Made by a program: the position numbers and the translations under genes. Shown piece after piece: positions 7,865 through 18,764 of a stretch of 64,000 bases of DNA (the stretch's first letter is position 1; each line of letters starts with the position of its first letter). Source of the DNA: Kitasatospora sp. MMS16-BH015 (lineage in GTDB: Bacteria; Actinomycetota; Actinomycetes; Streptomycetales; Streptomycetaceae); the NCBI RefSeq assembly GCF_002943525.1, contig NZ_CP025394.1, positions 5,394,001 through 5,458,000 on the forward strand, in the 5' to 3' direction. Below the pieces are notes generated by a model. The model did no database searches. It worked only from the letters and a program-made list of their open reading frames with translations, and was not told the origin of the DNA.

Positions 7865-9082
7865 ATGAGTGACGTCTCCCAGACCGGCTTCACGGCTGCC
7901 CGCCGGGGGTACGCGCCCGAGCAGGTCGACCGGGCGCTGGTCGCGCTGACCGGCGAGCGCGACAGTGCCTGGGAGCGGCTGGCGGTGCTCGGCGCCGGCA
8001 TCCGGGAGATGGAGAAGCGGCTCGCGGTCGTGCGGCAGCAGGCCGCCGACGCCCCGGAGCCGGACTACGGCGTGCTCAGCGAGCAGGCCGACAAGCTGAT
8101 GAAGATCGCCGAGGCCGAGGCGATGGCCGTCCGGGAGAAGGCCGAGCTGGCCGCCGAGGACGAGCGGGACGCGGTCTACGACGCCGGGCAGCTGCTCGAC
8201 GCGCAGAGCAAGGAGTACGCCGTCACCACCCGGAGCGAGGCCGACCAGGCCGCCCGGCGGACGGAGGAGCGCACCAGGGCCGAGGCCGAGCGGCTGCGCG
8301 CCGAGGCGGACGCGGACGCCCGGACCATCCGGGACACCGCGACGGCGGACGCGGCCAAGGTGCGGGTCAGCGCGGCGGAGGCCGAGGAGCGGGCCGAGGG
8401 CAAGCTCGCGGAGTTGCGGCGCCGGGCGGACGAGATGTTCGCCGCCGCCGAGGCGCGGGCCGACGCCGAGGACGCCAAGATCTCCGCCACGGCCGAGCGG
8501 CGGCTCAAGGAGGCCGAGCAGCACCGCGAGCAGGTGCTCGCCCAGATCAAGCAGGGCGAGGTCGAGGCGCAGGCCAAGGCCGACCAGCTGGTCGAGGCGG
8601 CGCGGCGGGAGGCGGAGAAGATCCGCACCGCGAGCGAGCGGGAGCAGCGGGAGTTCGCGGCGCGGCAGGAGGTCGTGCAGCAGCACCTGGACCACATCAA
8701 GCAGACGCTGGCGGCGCTGACCGGTGCGGCGGTCGGGGCGATCGAGCCGGGGCTGCTCGCGGCGGAGCCGAAGGCGCTGGCGGCTGCGGCAGGGGTCGTG
8801 GCCGACCCGGAGCCGGTCGCTCCGCGGGCCGTCGAGCCAAGGGCGGTCGAGTCGAAGGCGGTGGAGGCGGTGGAGACCACCGTGCTGCCCACCGTGACCC
8901 CGGCGGCTGCCGAGACGGCCGTGCTGCCCGTGGTGCCGCCGGCGCCCGCGCTGCCCCCGAAGCCGGAGGCCGCCCCGGACGCGCCGGCTCCGGAGACCAA
9001 GATCATTCCGAAGATCGTGATCGTGGACGACGGCTCGGAGTACGACACCATGCCGAACACCGTGGTGCGCCGCCGCCGCTGA
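7865..9082 (+). CDS. DivIVA-like coiled-coil protein
   Basis: A 405-residue cytoplasmic protein. The first ~45 residues (FTAARRGYAPEQVDRAL) match the N-terminal DivIVA-type turn that recognises curved membrane or polar partners. Residues ~50-280 are highly charged Ala/Glu/Arg heptads (EAERLRAEADADARTIRDTA and similar) predicting a long coiled coil. The last ~110 residues are Pro/Ala/Val-rich and end in the basic VVRRRR. Such proteins, often labelled cellulose-binding protein in streptomycetes, belong to the cytoskeletal/polar-growth group with FilP and Scy. The ATG at 7865 follows AGGGGAAGAG at good spacing. It stands alone between a terminator and a repeat-rich gap. A role in tip growth or nucleoid/chromosome positioning is inference from family. 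Confidence 0.75.
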   Translation: MSDVSQTGFTAARRGYAPEQVDRALVALTGERDSAWERLAVLGAGIREMEKRLAVVRQQAADAPEPDYGVLSEQADKLMKIAEAEAMAVREKAELAAEDERDAVYDAGQLLDAQSKEYAVTTRSEADQAARRTEERTRAEAERLRAEADADARTIRDTATADAAKVRVSAAEAEERAEGKLAELRRRADEMFAAAEARADAEDAKISATAERRLKEAEQHREQVLAQIKQGEVEAQAKADQLVEAARREAEKIRTASEREQREFAARQEVVQQHLDHIKQTLAALTGAAVGAIEPGLLAAEPKALAAAAGVVADPEPVAPRAVEPRAVESKAVEAVETTVLPTVTPAAAETAVLPVVPPAPALPPKPEAAPDAPAPETKIIPKIVIVDDGSEYDTMPNTVVRRRR

Positions 9083-9149
9083 GCGGCGGGTGGTGCAGGG
9101 CGGCGGGTCGCCTGGCCTCGGCTCCGCCCGGGCGCCGCTGCGCGGGCGG

Positions 9150-9345
9150 TCGGTCGGGGCAGGGGCGGGCGGCGTTCGGTGTGGGCGCCGCCGCGCGGTG
9201 TGGGCGCTGCTGCGCGGGCGGTCGGGGCAGGGGCGGGCGGCGTTCGGTGTGGGCGCCGCCGCGCGGTCGACCGGGGCGGGTGCCGCTGCGTGGGCCGTCG
9301 GGGCAGGGGCGGGCGGTGTTCGGTGTGGGCGTCGCCGCGCGGGTG
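9150..9345. repeat. Imperfect GC-rich tandem repeat between genes
   Basis: The gap 9083-9464 contains three copies of a ~46-bp unit beginning GTCGGGGCAGGGGCGGGCGG and running through TTCGGTGTGGGCG to CCGCGCGG, starting at about 9153, 9221 and 9297 (spacings 68 and 76). The first two are nearly identical and the third has a few changes. No coding role is evident; open frames across it follow from composition. It may be a minisatellite. It lies between the end of the DivIVA-like gene and the convergent lipoprotein gene. Confidence 0.8.
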
Positions 9346-9464
9346 GGCTGCACGGTTGAGTTGCGCCGGGGCGGTTGCCGGTGGGCGGTCGGCTGGGTGC
9401 CGCGGGCCGGCCCCGGCTGGGTCTGTGGTCACTGACCGGCCTCCCGGCCTGACCTGATGGCTGC

Positions 9465-10367
9465 TCAGAACTGGGTGGTCGTGAGCAGCTTGGCGAAGCG
9501 GGTGGCGTCCTCGTGGAGGGCCTGCTGGTGGTCGGCCAGGGCTGTGGCATTGCGGGTGATCTGTTGGCGCTGGTAGCCGGCCAGGACGGCGAAGTAGAGG
9601 CCGGCCAGGTGGGTGCTGGTGGTGCAGGCGGTGTCGGCGCGGGCCGCGGCCAGCTCGGCGGGGGTGACGGCCGGGGCCGTGCGGTAGTGCTGGAGGAGGG
9701 CCTCGGGGGTGGTGGCGGGGTGGCCGGCCGTGGTCATGCAGGTGGACCAGGTGCGGGTGGCCTCGGTGACCCGGGTGTCCTGTTCGGCGGCCTGCAGGGA
9801 TTCGGCGAAGAGGCGGTTGACCAGTTCGGTGCCGAGCTGGTCGCTGGGCTGGAAGGCGTCGACGATCCGGCGGTCGCACTCGACCCGGGCGCTCACGTAG
9901 GCCTCGGAGGCTTCGCTCGGGCCGGCCGAGGGCCTGCCGGTGGCGGTGGGTGAGGGGGTCGGCCGGCCGGCGGGGTGGAAGCCCTGGGTCTCGGCGGCCT
10001 CGCTGCCCAGGTAGCCCCAGGCCCCGGCCGGCAGGGCGGTGTTGTTGGTGCCGGAGGGGGTGTCGCCCTGGTAGCTGTCGGCGGTGAAGGAGGCGAAGCC
10101 GGCCTTGTGCATGCAGGAGACGGCCAGCGAGACGCGGATCGCGGACTGCTGCTGCAGGGTGGCGTCGTCCGGCTGGTAGGCGGCCAGGGGCAGCGCGGCC
10201 ATCCCGGCGCGCCCGGATTCGGGGGCGGGCGGGGTGTCGGTGACCACGGGCGGGGTCGGGTGGTCGGCCGGGGTCCGGTGGTCGGCCGCGCAGCCGGTGA
10301 GCAGGGCCGGGAGCGTGGCGGCGAGCACCGCGCCCGTCAGGAGGGCCCGGCGGGCTGGGTGATCCAC
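9465..10367 (-). CDS. Putative lipoprotein with conserved Cys-containing motifs
   Basis: A 300-residue exported lipoprotein. The N-terminus carries a short basic stretch, a hydrophobic run and the lipobox LLTGC near residue 24, predicting lipid anchoring on the outer face of the membrane. The mature part has CMHKAGF and, later, STCMTTAGH, plus a third cysteine in VECDRR. Paired Cys-Met segments like these recur in small streptomycete lipoproteins of unknown role. I start it at the GTG whose product reads MDHPARRALLTG, because that is what gives a proper signal peptide; the ribosome site (GGA, weak) is poor. No operon partner is evident. The function is unknown; an extracytoplasmic sensor or binding role would be a guess. 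Confidence 0.75.
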   Translation of the reverse strand: MDHPARRALLTGAVLAATLPALLTGCAADHRTPADHPTPPVVTDTPPAPESGRAGMAALPLAAYQPDDATLQQQSAIRVSLAVSCMHKAGFASFTADSYQGDTPSGTNNTALPAGAWGYLGSEAAETQGFHPAGRPTPSPTATGRPSAGPSEASEAYVSARVECDRRIVDAFQPSDQLGTELVNRLFAESLQAAEQDTRVTEATRTWSTCMTTAGHPATTPEALLQHYRTAPAVTPAELAAARADTACTTSTHLAGLYFAVLAGYQRQQITRNATALADHQQALHEDATRFAKLLTTTQF

Positions 10368-11142
10368 GCTCGCGTTCCAATCCGCGCGGCGTGGAGTGGA
10401 GGTGGTGCCGCGCCCAGCTCGGACCCTAGCCCGGCCGTTCCGGCGGCTTCCACCGCTTATCGGCCCGCCCGGGGTGAGCTGCGTCACGCTCCGGCGCGAG
10501 GGTCGGGGGTGCGCGCCGGTACCGGCCCGGATATTTGGCATGTACGGGTGGCGATTCGGAAATGCCCGGTCGCATACGGGCGGTCGGAGCCCGGAATCCG
10601 GCCGGGCCGCATTTCGTGAATCGGTTCGAATGCCAGACCTCGGCAGCGGCGCGGCGGATTCGGCCGGGCTGCCCGGGCGGCGGAGCCGCAGGTCGGTGGT
10701 GGTGTCGGCCAGGTGTCGTGGCGCCCGCCAGGAAAGGGCGCCACGACTCCCGGCGAATGGGCAGGGCGCCCCCACCCAGGGCCGCCCGGCCTTGTGCACT
10801 CCGACCCCCATCGGGGTGCACCTTGCTCCGTCGCAGCCATCCCCCACGGTTGGGTGCGGCGGGCACGAACACCATCTTGCACGCCGACCATGGACGGACA
10901 GTGACAGGAGTATGTCCACTTCGTGTGATCCGAAATTCGTCCCGGCGCGGATCCCGGCACGGCCTCGGTGCCCCGGGCGGCCGACGGGCGCGGCGGGCAC
11001 CGGCCCCGCTCTCCACCCCAGGGTCGGTCCTGCGGCGTAGGCTGGAGACCCCCCGGGCGCAGTGCGTGCCGGGCCGTTCGCGTTGCCCGGCCGGTCAGTC
11101 GGCGCCTGGGCACCTCCAGCCACGGGACGAAGAAGAGACTCG
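10368..11142. other. 775-bp intergenic region upstream of mfd
   Basis: I see no convincing gene here. It separates the divergent lipoprotein gene from mfd and is locally less GC-rich around 10530-10640 (GGATATTTGGCATG and neighbours), which may hold promoters. A 42-codon frame starting at ATG 10912 follows AGGAG but too closely (about one base) to be a convincing translated leader. No hairpin terminator or known RNA element stands out. Confidence 0.5.
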
Positions 11143-14757
<3,615 letters not shown>

Positions 14758-14778
14758 TTCTCAGTGTTCTGCAGGACG

Positions 14779-14812
14779 GCGGCGGTCTCGGGGTGTTCCC
14801 CGGGGCCGCCGC
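14779..14812 (+). terminator. Terminator after mfd
   Basis: A 15-bp stem with two G:U pairs (arms 14779-14793 and 14798-14812) and a TGTT loop starts 21 bp after the mfd stop. It lies between the convergent mfd and DUF4352-like lipoprotein genes and may serve both. Confidence 0.75.
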
Positions 14813-14827
14813 TTCGTCGTGTGACGC

Positions 14828-14866
14828 CTCTGTTCACAGCGGACGGGACGTCTCTGTTCACAGCGG
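14828..14866. repeat. Direct repeat of CTCTGTTCACAGCGG
   Basis: Two exact 15-base copies lie at 14828-14842 and 14852-14866, 24 bp apart, between the mfd terminator and the 3' end of the lipoprotein gene. The same GTTCACA core recurs 700 bp away in the divergent promoter region of that lipoprotein gene and the N6-methylase homologue, so it may be a protein-binding motif rather than chance. Confidence 0.7.
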
Positions 14867-14899
14867 GGGCGGTGGGCTGCGCAGCAGGGGCGGTGCGGC

Positions 14900-15478
14900 T
14901 CACAGGGTCCACTGGCCGGTCTGCTGGGCGAAGCCGCTGTCCAGCGCGAACTGGACCTTGCTCGGCTTGGCGTCGGCCGGCACCTCGAAGGTGACGAAGC
15001 CGAGGGCGCTCTCGCCGGAGGCGATGGCGGCGGGCACCTGGAAGGCCGGGCCGGCCTTGGTGTCGGCCACCGTCGCGCCGTAGGCCTGGCCCTGGGCGTC
15101 GATCAGCTTGGCGCTGTTCTGCGGGGCGTCGTTGTAGCCCTTGGCGCCGGTGGCCTTGATCCGGAACTGCACCGCGACGAAGCGCTTGCCGTCGGCGGGC
15201 TTGGTGAACTCGTCGGCCCCCTCGGCGTTGTCGGTCAGCTTCACCACGGTGACGTCGGCGGTGTTGCCCGCCTCGGTGCCCTTGAGGCCGATGGTGTCGC
15301 CCAGCTTGGCGGCCGAGCTCTTGGCCGGCGCGGCGGAGCCCTTGGCGGTGCCGGCCGCCCCGGCGGCGGGGGCGGTGGTCTTGGCGGTGGTGGAGACCGA
15401 GGAGTCGGTCGGGCCGCAGGCGGTGGCGCCCAGGGTGACGAGGGCGGCGGTGAGCAGCAGGGCGGCGGTACGGCGCAT
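14900..15478 (-). CDS. DUF4352-like lipoprotein
   Basis: A 192-residue exported protein with basic N-terminus MRRTAALLL, a hydrophobic core and cysteine in ATACGPTD as the probable lipid-modified residue. After an Ala/Lys/Ser linker (~25-55) comes a beta-rich domain with FVAVQFRIKATGAKGY and GFVTFEVP, the pattern of the DUF4352/immunoprotective extracellular fold, an antibody-like sandwich found in Gram-positive lipoproteins. AAGGAG stands 8 bases before the ATG at 15478, which decides the start over an upstream ATG. It diverges from the methylase homologue across a 178-bp region with GTTCAC palindromes. Its function is unknown; binding at the cell surface is the family expectation. Confidence 0.85.
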   Translation of the reverse strand: MRRTAALLLTAALVTLGATACGPTDSSVSTTAKTTAPAAGAAGTAKGSAAPAKSSAAKLGDTIGLKGTEAGNTADVTVVKLTDNAEGADEFTKPADGKRFVAVQFRIKATGAKGYNDAPQNSAKLIDAQGQAYGATVADTKAGPAFQVPAAIASGESALGFVTFEVPADAKPSKVQFALDSGFAQQTGQWTL

Positions 15479-15545
15479 GGCGATGGCTCCTTGGACGGTC
15501 CGGCTCGCCGGGCGTTCCCGGCGATGCATTGATCACACCATCGAC

Positions 15546-15596
15546 TGTGAACGGTGTCAACGGTAATTCATGAAACTGCTCTGTTCACATGTGAAC
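15546..15596. promoter_or_regulatory. GTTCAC palindrome and half-site in a divergent promoter region
   Basis: A perfect 14-bp palindrome, GTTCACATGTGAAC, lies at 15583-15596, with a further half-site TGTGAAC at 15546-15552. Both sit between the divergent DUF4352-like lipoprotein gene (start 15478) and the N6-methylase homologue (start 15657). The position suits an operator controlling one or both. The cognate regulator is unknown; the HTH-bearing methylase homologue itself is an obvious candidate. Confidence 0.55.
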
Positions 15597-15656
15597 GTGC
15601 CGGTCGGGCGTGCTGGCTATGCTGTGTGGTCACAGACCGCGCAGAGGAGCCGCCAG

Positions 15657-17747
15657 ATGCCGGACCGCCCCGAGGTGACCGCCGTCGAGATCGCCCGCCT
15701 GGCCGGGGTGGGCCGTGCCGCCGTGAGCAACTGGCGCCGCCGCCACCCCGACTTCCCGCGCCCGGTCGGCGGCACCGACAGCAGCCCGACCTTCCGGCTC
15801 GACCAGGTCGAGGGCTGGCTGCGCGCCCAGGGCAAGCTCGCCGAACTCCCGCTGCTCGAACGCGTCTGGCAGCTCCTGGAGACCGTCCGTGACCCGGCCG
15901 GCCACCCCGCCGCCCCGCTGGTCGGCGCCGGGGCCCTCCTGCTGTTGCACCACCGCGAACTCACCAGCTGGGCCGTGCTCGCCGCCGAGGACGACACCCG
16001 GGTGGCCACCGCCCTCCCGCGTACCCTGGCCCGCTTCACCACCCGGGTGCTCGGCCCGGCGGCCACCGAACTGCTCGCCCTCCCCGGCCTGCTCGGCGGC
16101 ACCGAGACCGAGCTCGCCCGCCGCCTCGCCGAACTGGCGCACACCCACGGCGCCCCCGCCGCCTACGAGCAGCTGCTCACCCGCTATGCCGAGGCCAACA
16201 CCCGCCAGCTCAGCCCCACCCCGCCCGAGGCCGCCGCCCTGCTGGCGGCGCTGGCCGAGGGCGCCGAGAGCGTGCTCGACCCTGCCTGTGGCCTGGCCGA
16301 CCTGCTGCTCGCCGTGCCGCCCGCCACCCCCCGGTACGCCCAGGAGCTCGACCCCGTCCTGGCCGCCCTGGCCCTCCTCCGGCTCGCCCTGCACGCCCCC
16401 CTGGACGCGGCCGAGCCGCTCGCCCTCACCGTCCGCCCCGGCGACTCGCTCCGGGCCGACGCCCACCCCGGCCTCGCCGCCGGCGCCGTGCTCTGCCAGC
16501 CCCCGTACAACGAGCGCGACTGGGGCTACGAGGAGCTCCAGTACGACCCGCGCTGGCCCGCCGGGCAGCTGCCCCCGCGCGGCGAGTCCGAACTCGCCTG
16601 GGTGCTGCACTGCCTGGCCCGCACCCGCCCCGGCGGCACCACCGCCCTGCTGCTGCCGCCCACGGTCGCCTCCCGCCGGGCCGGCCGCCGCATCCGGGCC
16701 GAGCTGCTGCGCTCCGGCGCGCTGCGCGCCGTGGTCGCGCTGCCGGCCGGCGCCGCGCCGCCGTACGGCGTGCCGCTCCACCTCTGGGTGCTGCGCCGCC
16801 CCGAGCCGGGCGACGAATTCCGCCATGTCCTGCTGCTCGACGCGGGCGCCGGCACCGAGGGCGGCCGGGAGCGGATCAACTGGCCCGAGCTGCGGGCCAC
16901 CGTCACCGAGGGCTGGCGGGCCTTCGACACCGCCGCCCGCACCGGCGCTCCGCTGCCCGCCGACCGCCCCGGCCGCTCCCGTGCCGTCCCGGCGATCGAC
17001 CTGCTCGACGAGGAGACCGACCTCTCCCCGGCCCGCCACCTCCCCCCGCCCGCCCGCACCGGTGGCCTCGGCCACCTCAGGGCCCGGCTGGCCGAACTCC
17101 TGGACGCCCTGGGCGATCCGGCCACCGCCCTCCCCGAACTCGACGGCCCGGCCCGCCCGGAGGCCGTCCCGACCGTCACCCTCGGCGAACTCCTCCGCAG
17201 CGGCGCCCTGGAACTCCACTCGGCCGGGGCCGGTGCCCCCACCGGCGGCAGCTCCGGCATCCGCGTGCTCGACGGCCAGGAGCTGGCCGCCGGCACACCC
17301 CCCACCGCCCACCTCGCGCCCGACGCGGCCGAACCCCCCGTGCTGGCCCGCCCCGGCGACGTCCTGGTGTACGCCCTGGGCAGCGCCACCGCCCGCACCG
17401 TCCGCCCCGGCGGCCCCTACGACGGCATCGCCCCGGGGCGCCAGCTCCACCTGCTGCGCCCCGACCCCACCGCCCTCGACCCCGACTTCCTGGCCGGCCA
17501 GCTCCGCTCCACCGCCGTCACCCGCCGCGCCGCCAGCCACGCCTCCACCACCACCCGCCTCGACCTCCGCCGAGCCGAGATCCCCCGTCTCCCCCTCCCC
17601 GCCCAGCAGGCCCTCGGTGCCACCTTCGCCCGCATCGCCGCCTACGAGGAGACCCTCCGCCAGGCGGCGGCGGTGGGTGCCCTCCTGGCCCAGGAGCTCA
17701 CCGACTCCCTGGCCGGATCAAGGGGTTCGGTCGCTCACGGGATGTAG
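15657..17747 (+). CDS. N6-adenine DNA methylase-like protein with N-terminal HTH
   Basis: A 696-residue protein with three parts. Residues ~7-60 form a MerR/BldC-like winged helix-turn-helix (TAVEIARLAGVGRAAVSNWRR, then RLDQVEGWL). Residues ~180-420 resemble the HsdM/N6-methylase fold: motif I as VLDPACGLADLLL, then motif IV as LCQPPYNERDWGYEEL, followed by ELAWVLHCLARTRPGG. Residues ~500-690 resemble a type I specificity/target-recognition half ending in RLPLPAQQALGATF. The catalytic Asn of NPPY is replaced by Gln, so methylation may be lost. No hsdR or second hsdS is near. GAGGAG lies 7 bases before ATG 15657. Its 3' end overlaps the convergent gene by 13 bp. I infer a DNA-binding regulator or orphan methylase. 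Confidence 0.75.
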   Translation: MPDRPEVTAVEIARLAGVGRAAVSNWRRRHPDFPRPVGGTDSSPTFRLDQVEGWLRAQGKLAELPLLERVWQLLETVRDPAGHPAAPLVGAGALLLLHHRELTSWAVLAAEDDTRVATALPRTLARFTTRVLGPAATELLALPGLLGGTETELARRLAELAHTHGAPAAYEQLLTRYAEANTRQLSPTPPEAAALLAALAEGAESVLDPACGLADLLLAVPPATPRYAQELDPVLAALALLRLALHAPLDAAEPLALTVRPGDSLRADAHPGLAAGAVLCQPPYNERDWGYEELQYDPRWPAGQLPPRGESELAWVLHCLARTRPGGTTALLLPPTVASRRAGRRIRAELLRSGALRAVVALPAGAAPPYGVPLHLWVLRRPEPGDEFRHVLLLDAGAGTEGGRERINWPELRATVTEGWRAFDTAARTGAPLPADRPGRSRAVPAIDLLDEETDLSPARHLPPPARTGGLGHLRARLAELLDALGDPATALPELDGPARPEAVPTVTLGELLRSGALELHSAGAGAPTGGSSGIRVLDGQELAAGTPPTAHLAPDAAEPPVLARPGDVLVYALGSATARTVRPGGPYDGIAPGRQLHLLRPDPTALDPDFLAGQLRSTAVTRRAASHASTTTRLDLRRAEIPRLPLPAQQALGATFARIAAYEETLRQAAAVGALLAQELTDSLAGSRGSVAHGM

Positions 17748-18022
17748 ACACTTGAACCGAACGGGAAGGTGTCCGAATTGCCGGGCCACACCTTGCCGTT
17801 CTCCGGGCCGGTGCAGTCGTCGTTGCCGTAGACGGTGACCACTTGATCCGTCTGGTTGTCGACCTCCGTCGGCGACTCCGGCGAGTTGTAGCAACCGGAC
17901 GGCTCCTGGATGGCCTGGCCGTTGAGGATGATCGCGCCGCTGGCAGCGTTGGCGCTGGTGGTGGTCAGGCAGAGGGTGACGGTGGCCAGCACGATGCCGG
18001 CGGCGCGCAGCACGCGGTTCAA
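17735..18022 (-). CDS. Small secreted protein
   Basis: A 95-residue exported protein. It starts at TTG 18022, which has a perfect AGGAGG four bases upstream; no better start exists. Residues 1-27 form a signal peptide (MNRVLRAAGIVLATV, cleavage near SANA-A). The mature ~68 residues contain two cysteines (GCYN and DDCTG), likely one disulfide, several acidic residues and the C-terminus FGSSVYIP. It resembles other tiny secreted streptomycete proteins, but I cannot name a family. Its last 13 bases overlap the convergent methylase-like gene, so the two transcripts are antisense at their ends. Confidence 0.8.
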   Translation of the reverse strand: MNRVLRAAGIVLATVTLCLTTTSANAASGAIILNGQAIQEPSGCYNSPESPTEVDNQTDQVVTVYGNDDCTGPENGKVWPGNSDTFPFGSSVYIP

Positions 18023-18233
18023 GGGTCCTCCTGGTCAACGGAGTTGGTGGCGAACTCGCCGTAGCAGTGGTTCCCGTGCAAACCATCCCGATAACCACCC
18101 GTTCGGGTGAGTCGGCCCCGGGCAGTGGTCTCACCCCGACCCGGTGCCGAGCCGGAGCACCGACTCACCTGCTGTTCCGTCCCGCATGGCTGTACCGTTT
18201 CCCCGGGGATCCGAGCTGGCAGGGGGAGGCGGC

Positions 18234-18764
18234 GTGACGAGTGGTGGCCGGTTGGGGTGGCCGGGCCGGTTGGTGTGCTGCCTGGTGCCGCTGCTGACGC
18301 TCGGGATGGCCGGGTTGGTGCCCTCGCTGGTGCTGGCCGTGCGGCGGCGCCGGCCGTCGGACGTGGCCTGGGCGGTGGTGTTCGGCCTGCTCCAGCTCGG
18401 GGTGTACGTGGCCCTCGGGCTGGTGCCCGACAACTCCCACGGCGCCGCCAGCGTGCTGGCCGGCTGCGCCGTGATCGTCCTCTGGCTGCTCGCCCCCGTG
18501 CACTACCTGATCATGGACCGGGCCCGGTTCTGGCCCCAGCCGAAGGTGCAGTTCACCCCCGCTCTCGCCCCCGCCCCCGCCCCCGCTTACGGATATCCGC
18601 CCTACCAGGCCCCGGTCGCCGGCTACGGGCCGCTGCCCGGCTACGGGCCGCCGCCCGGCTACGGCCCCCCGGCGCAGCGCCCCGCCGACGAGGAGCTGCA
18701 GCAACTCGGCGAGCTGCTGCGGCGTCAGGTCCGCGAGGGTGACGGCCACGGCGGCGGCCGGTGA
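18234..18764 (+). CDS. Small integral membrane protein with Gly/Pro/Tyr-rich tail
   Basis: A 176-residue membrane protein. Three hydrophobic segments are visible (about residues 10-35, 43-63, 70-95), followed by a low-complexity tail with YGYPPYQAP and repeats of GYGPPPGYGPP, then an acidic/basic end. GTG at 18234 has a GGGGGAGG ribosome site and opens directly into the first hydrophobic segment, so I prefer it to GTG 18144. The stop overlaps the start of the Ser/Thr kinase gene by four bases (GTGA), implying translational coupling. Membership in the kinase operon suggests a membrane partner or substrate, but no function is known. Confidence 0.75.
   Translation: MTSGGRLGWPGRLVCCLVPLLTLGMAGLVPSLVLAVRRRRPSDVAWAVVFGLLQLGVYVALGLVPDNSHGAASVLAGCAVIVLWLLAPVHYLIMDRARFWPQPKVQFTPALAPAPAPAYGYPPYQAPVAGYGPLPGYGPPPGYGPPAQRPADEELQQLGELLRRQVREGDGHGGGR

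Noticed and set aside
10912..11040. A 42-codon frame with AGGAG before it
   Set aside because: The spacing to the ATG is about one base and there is no conserved feature or signal peptide to support translation.
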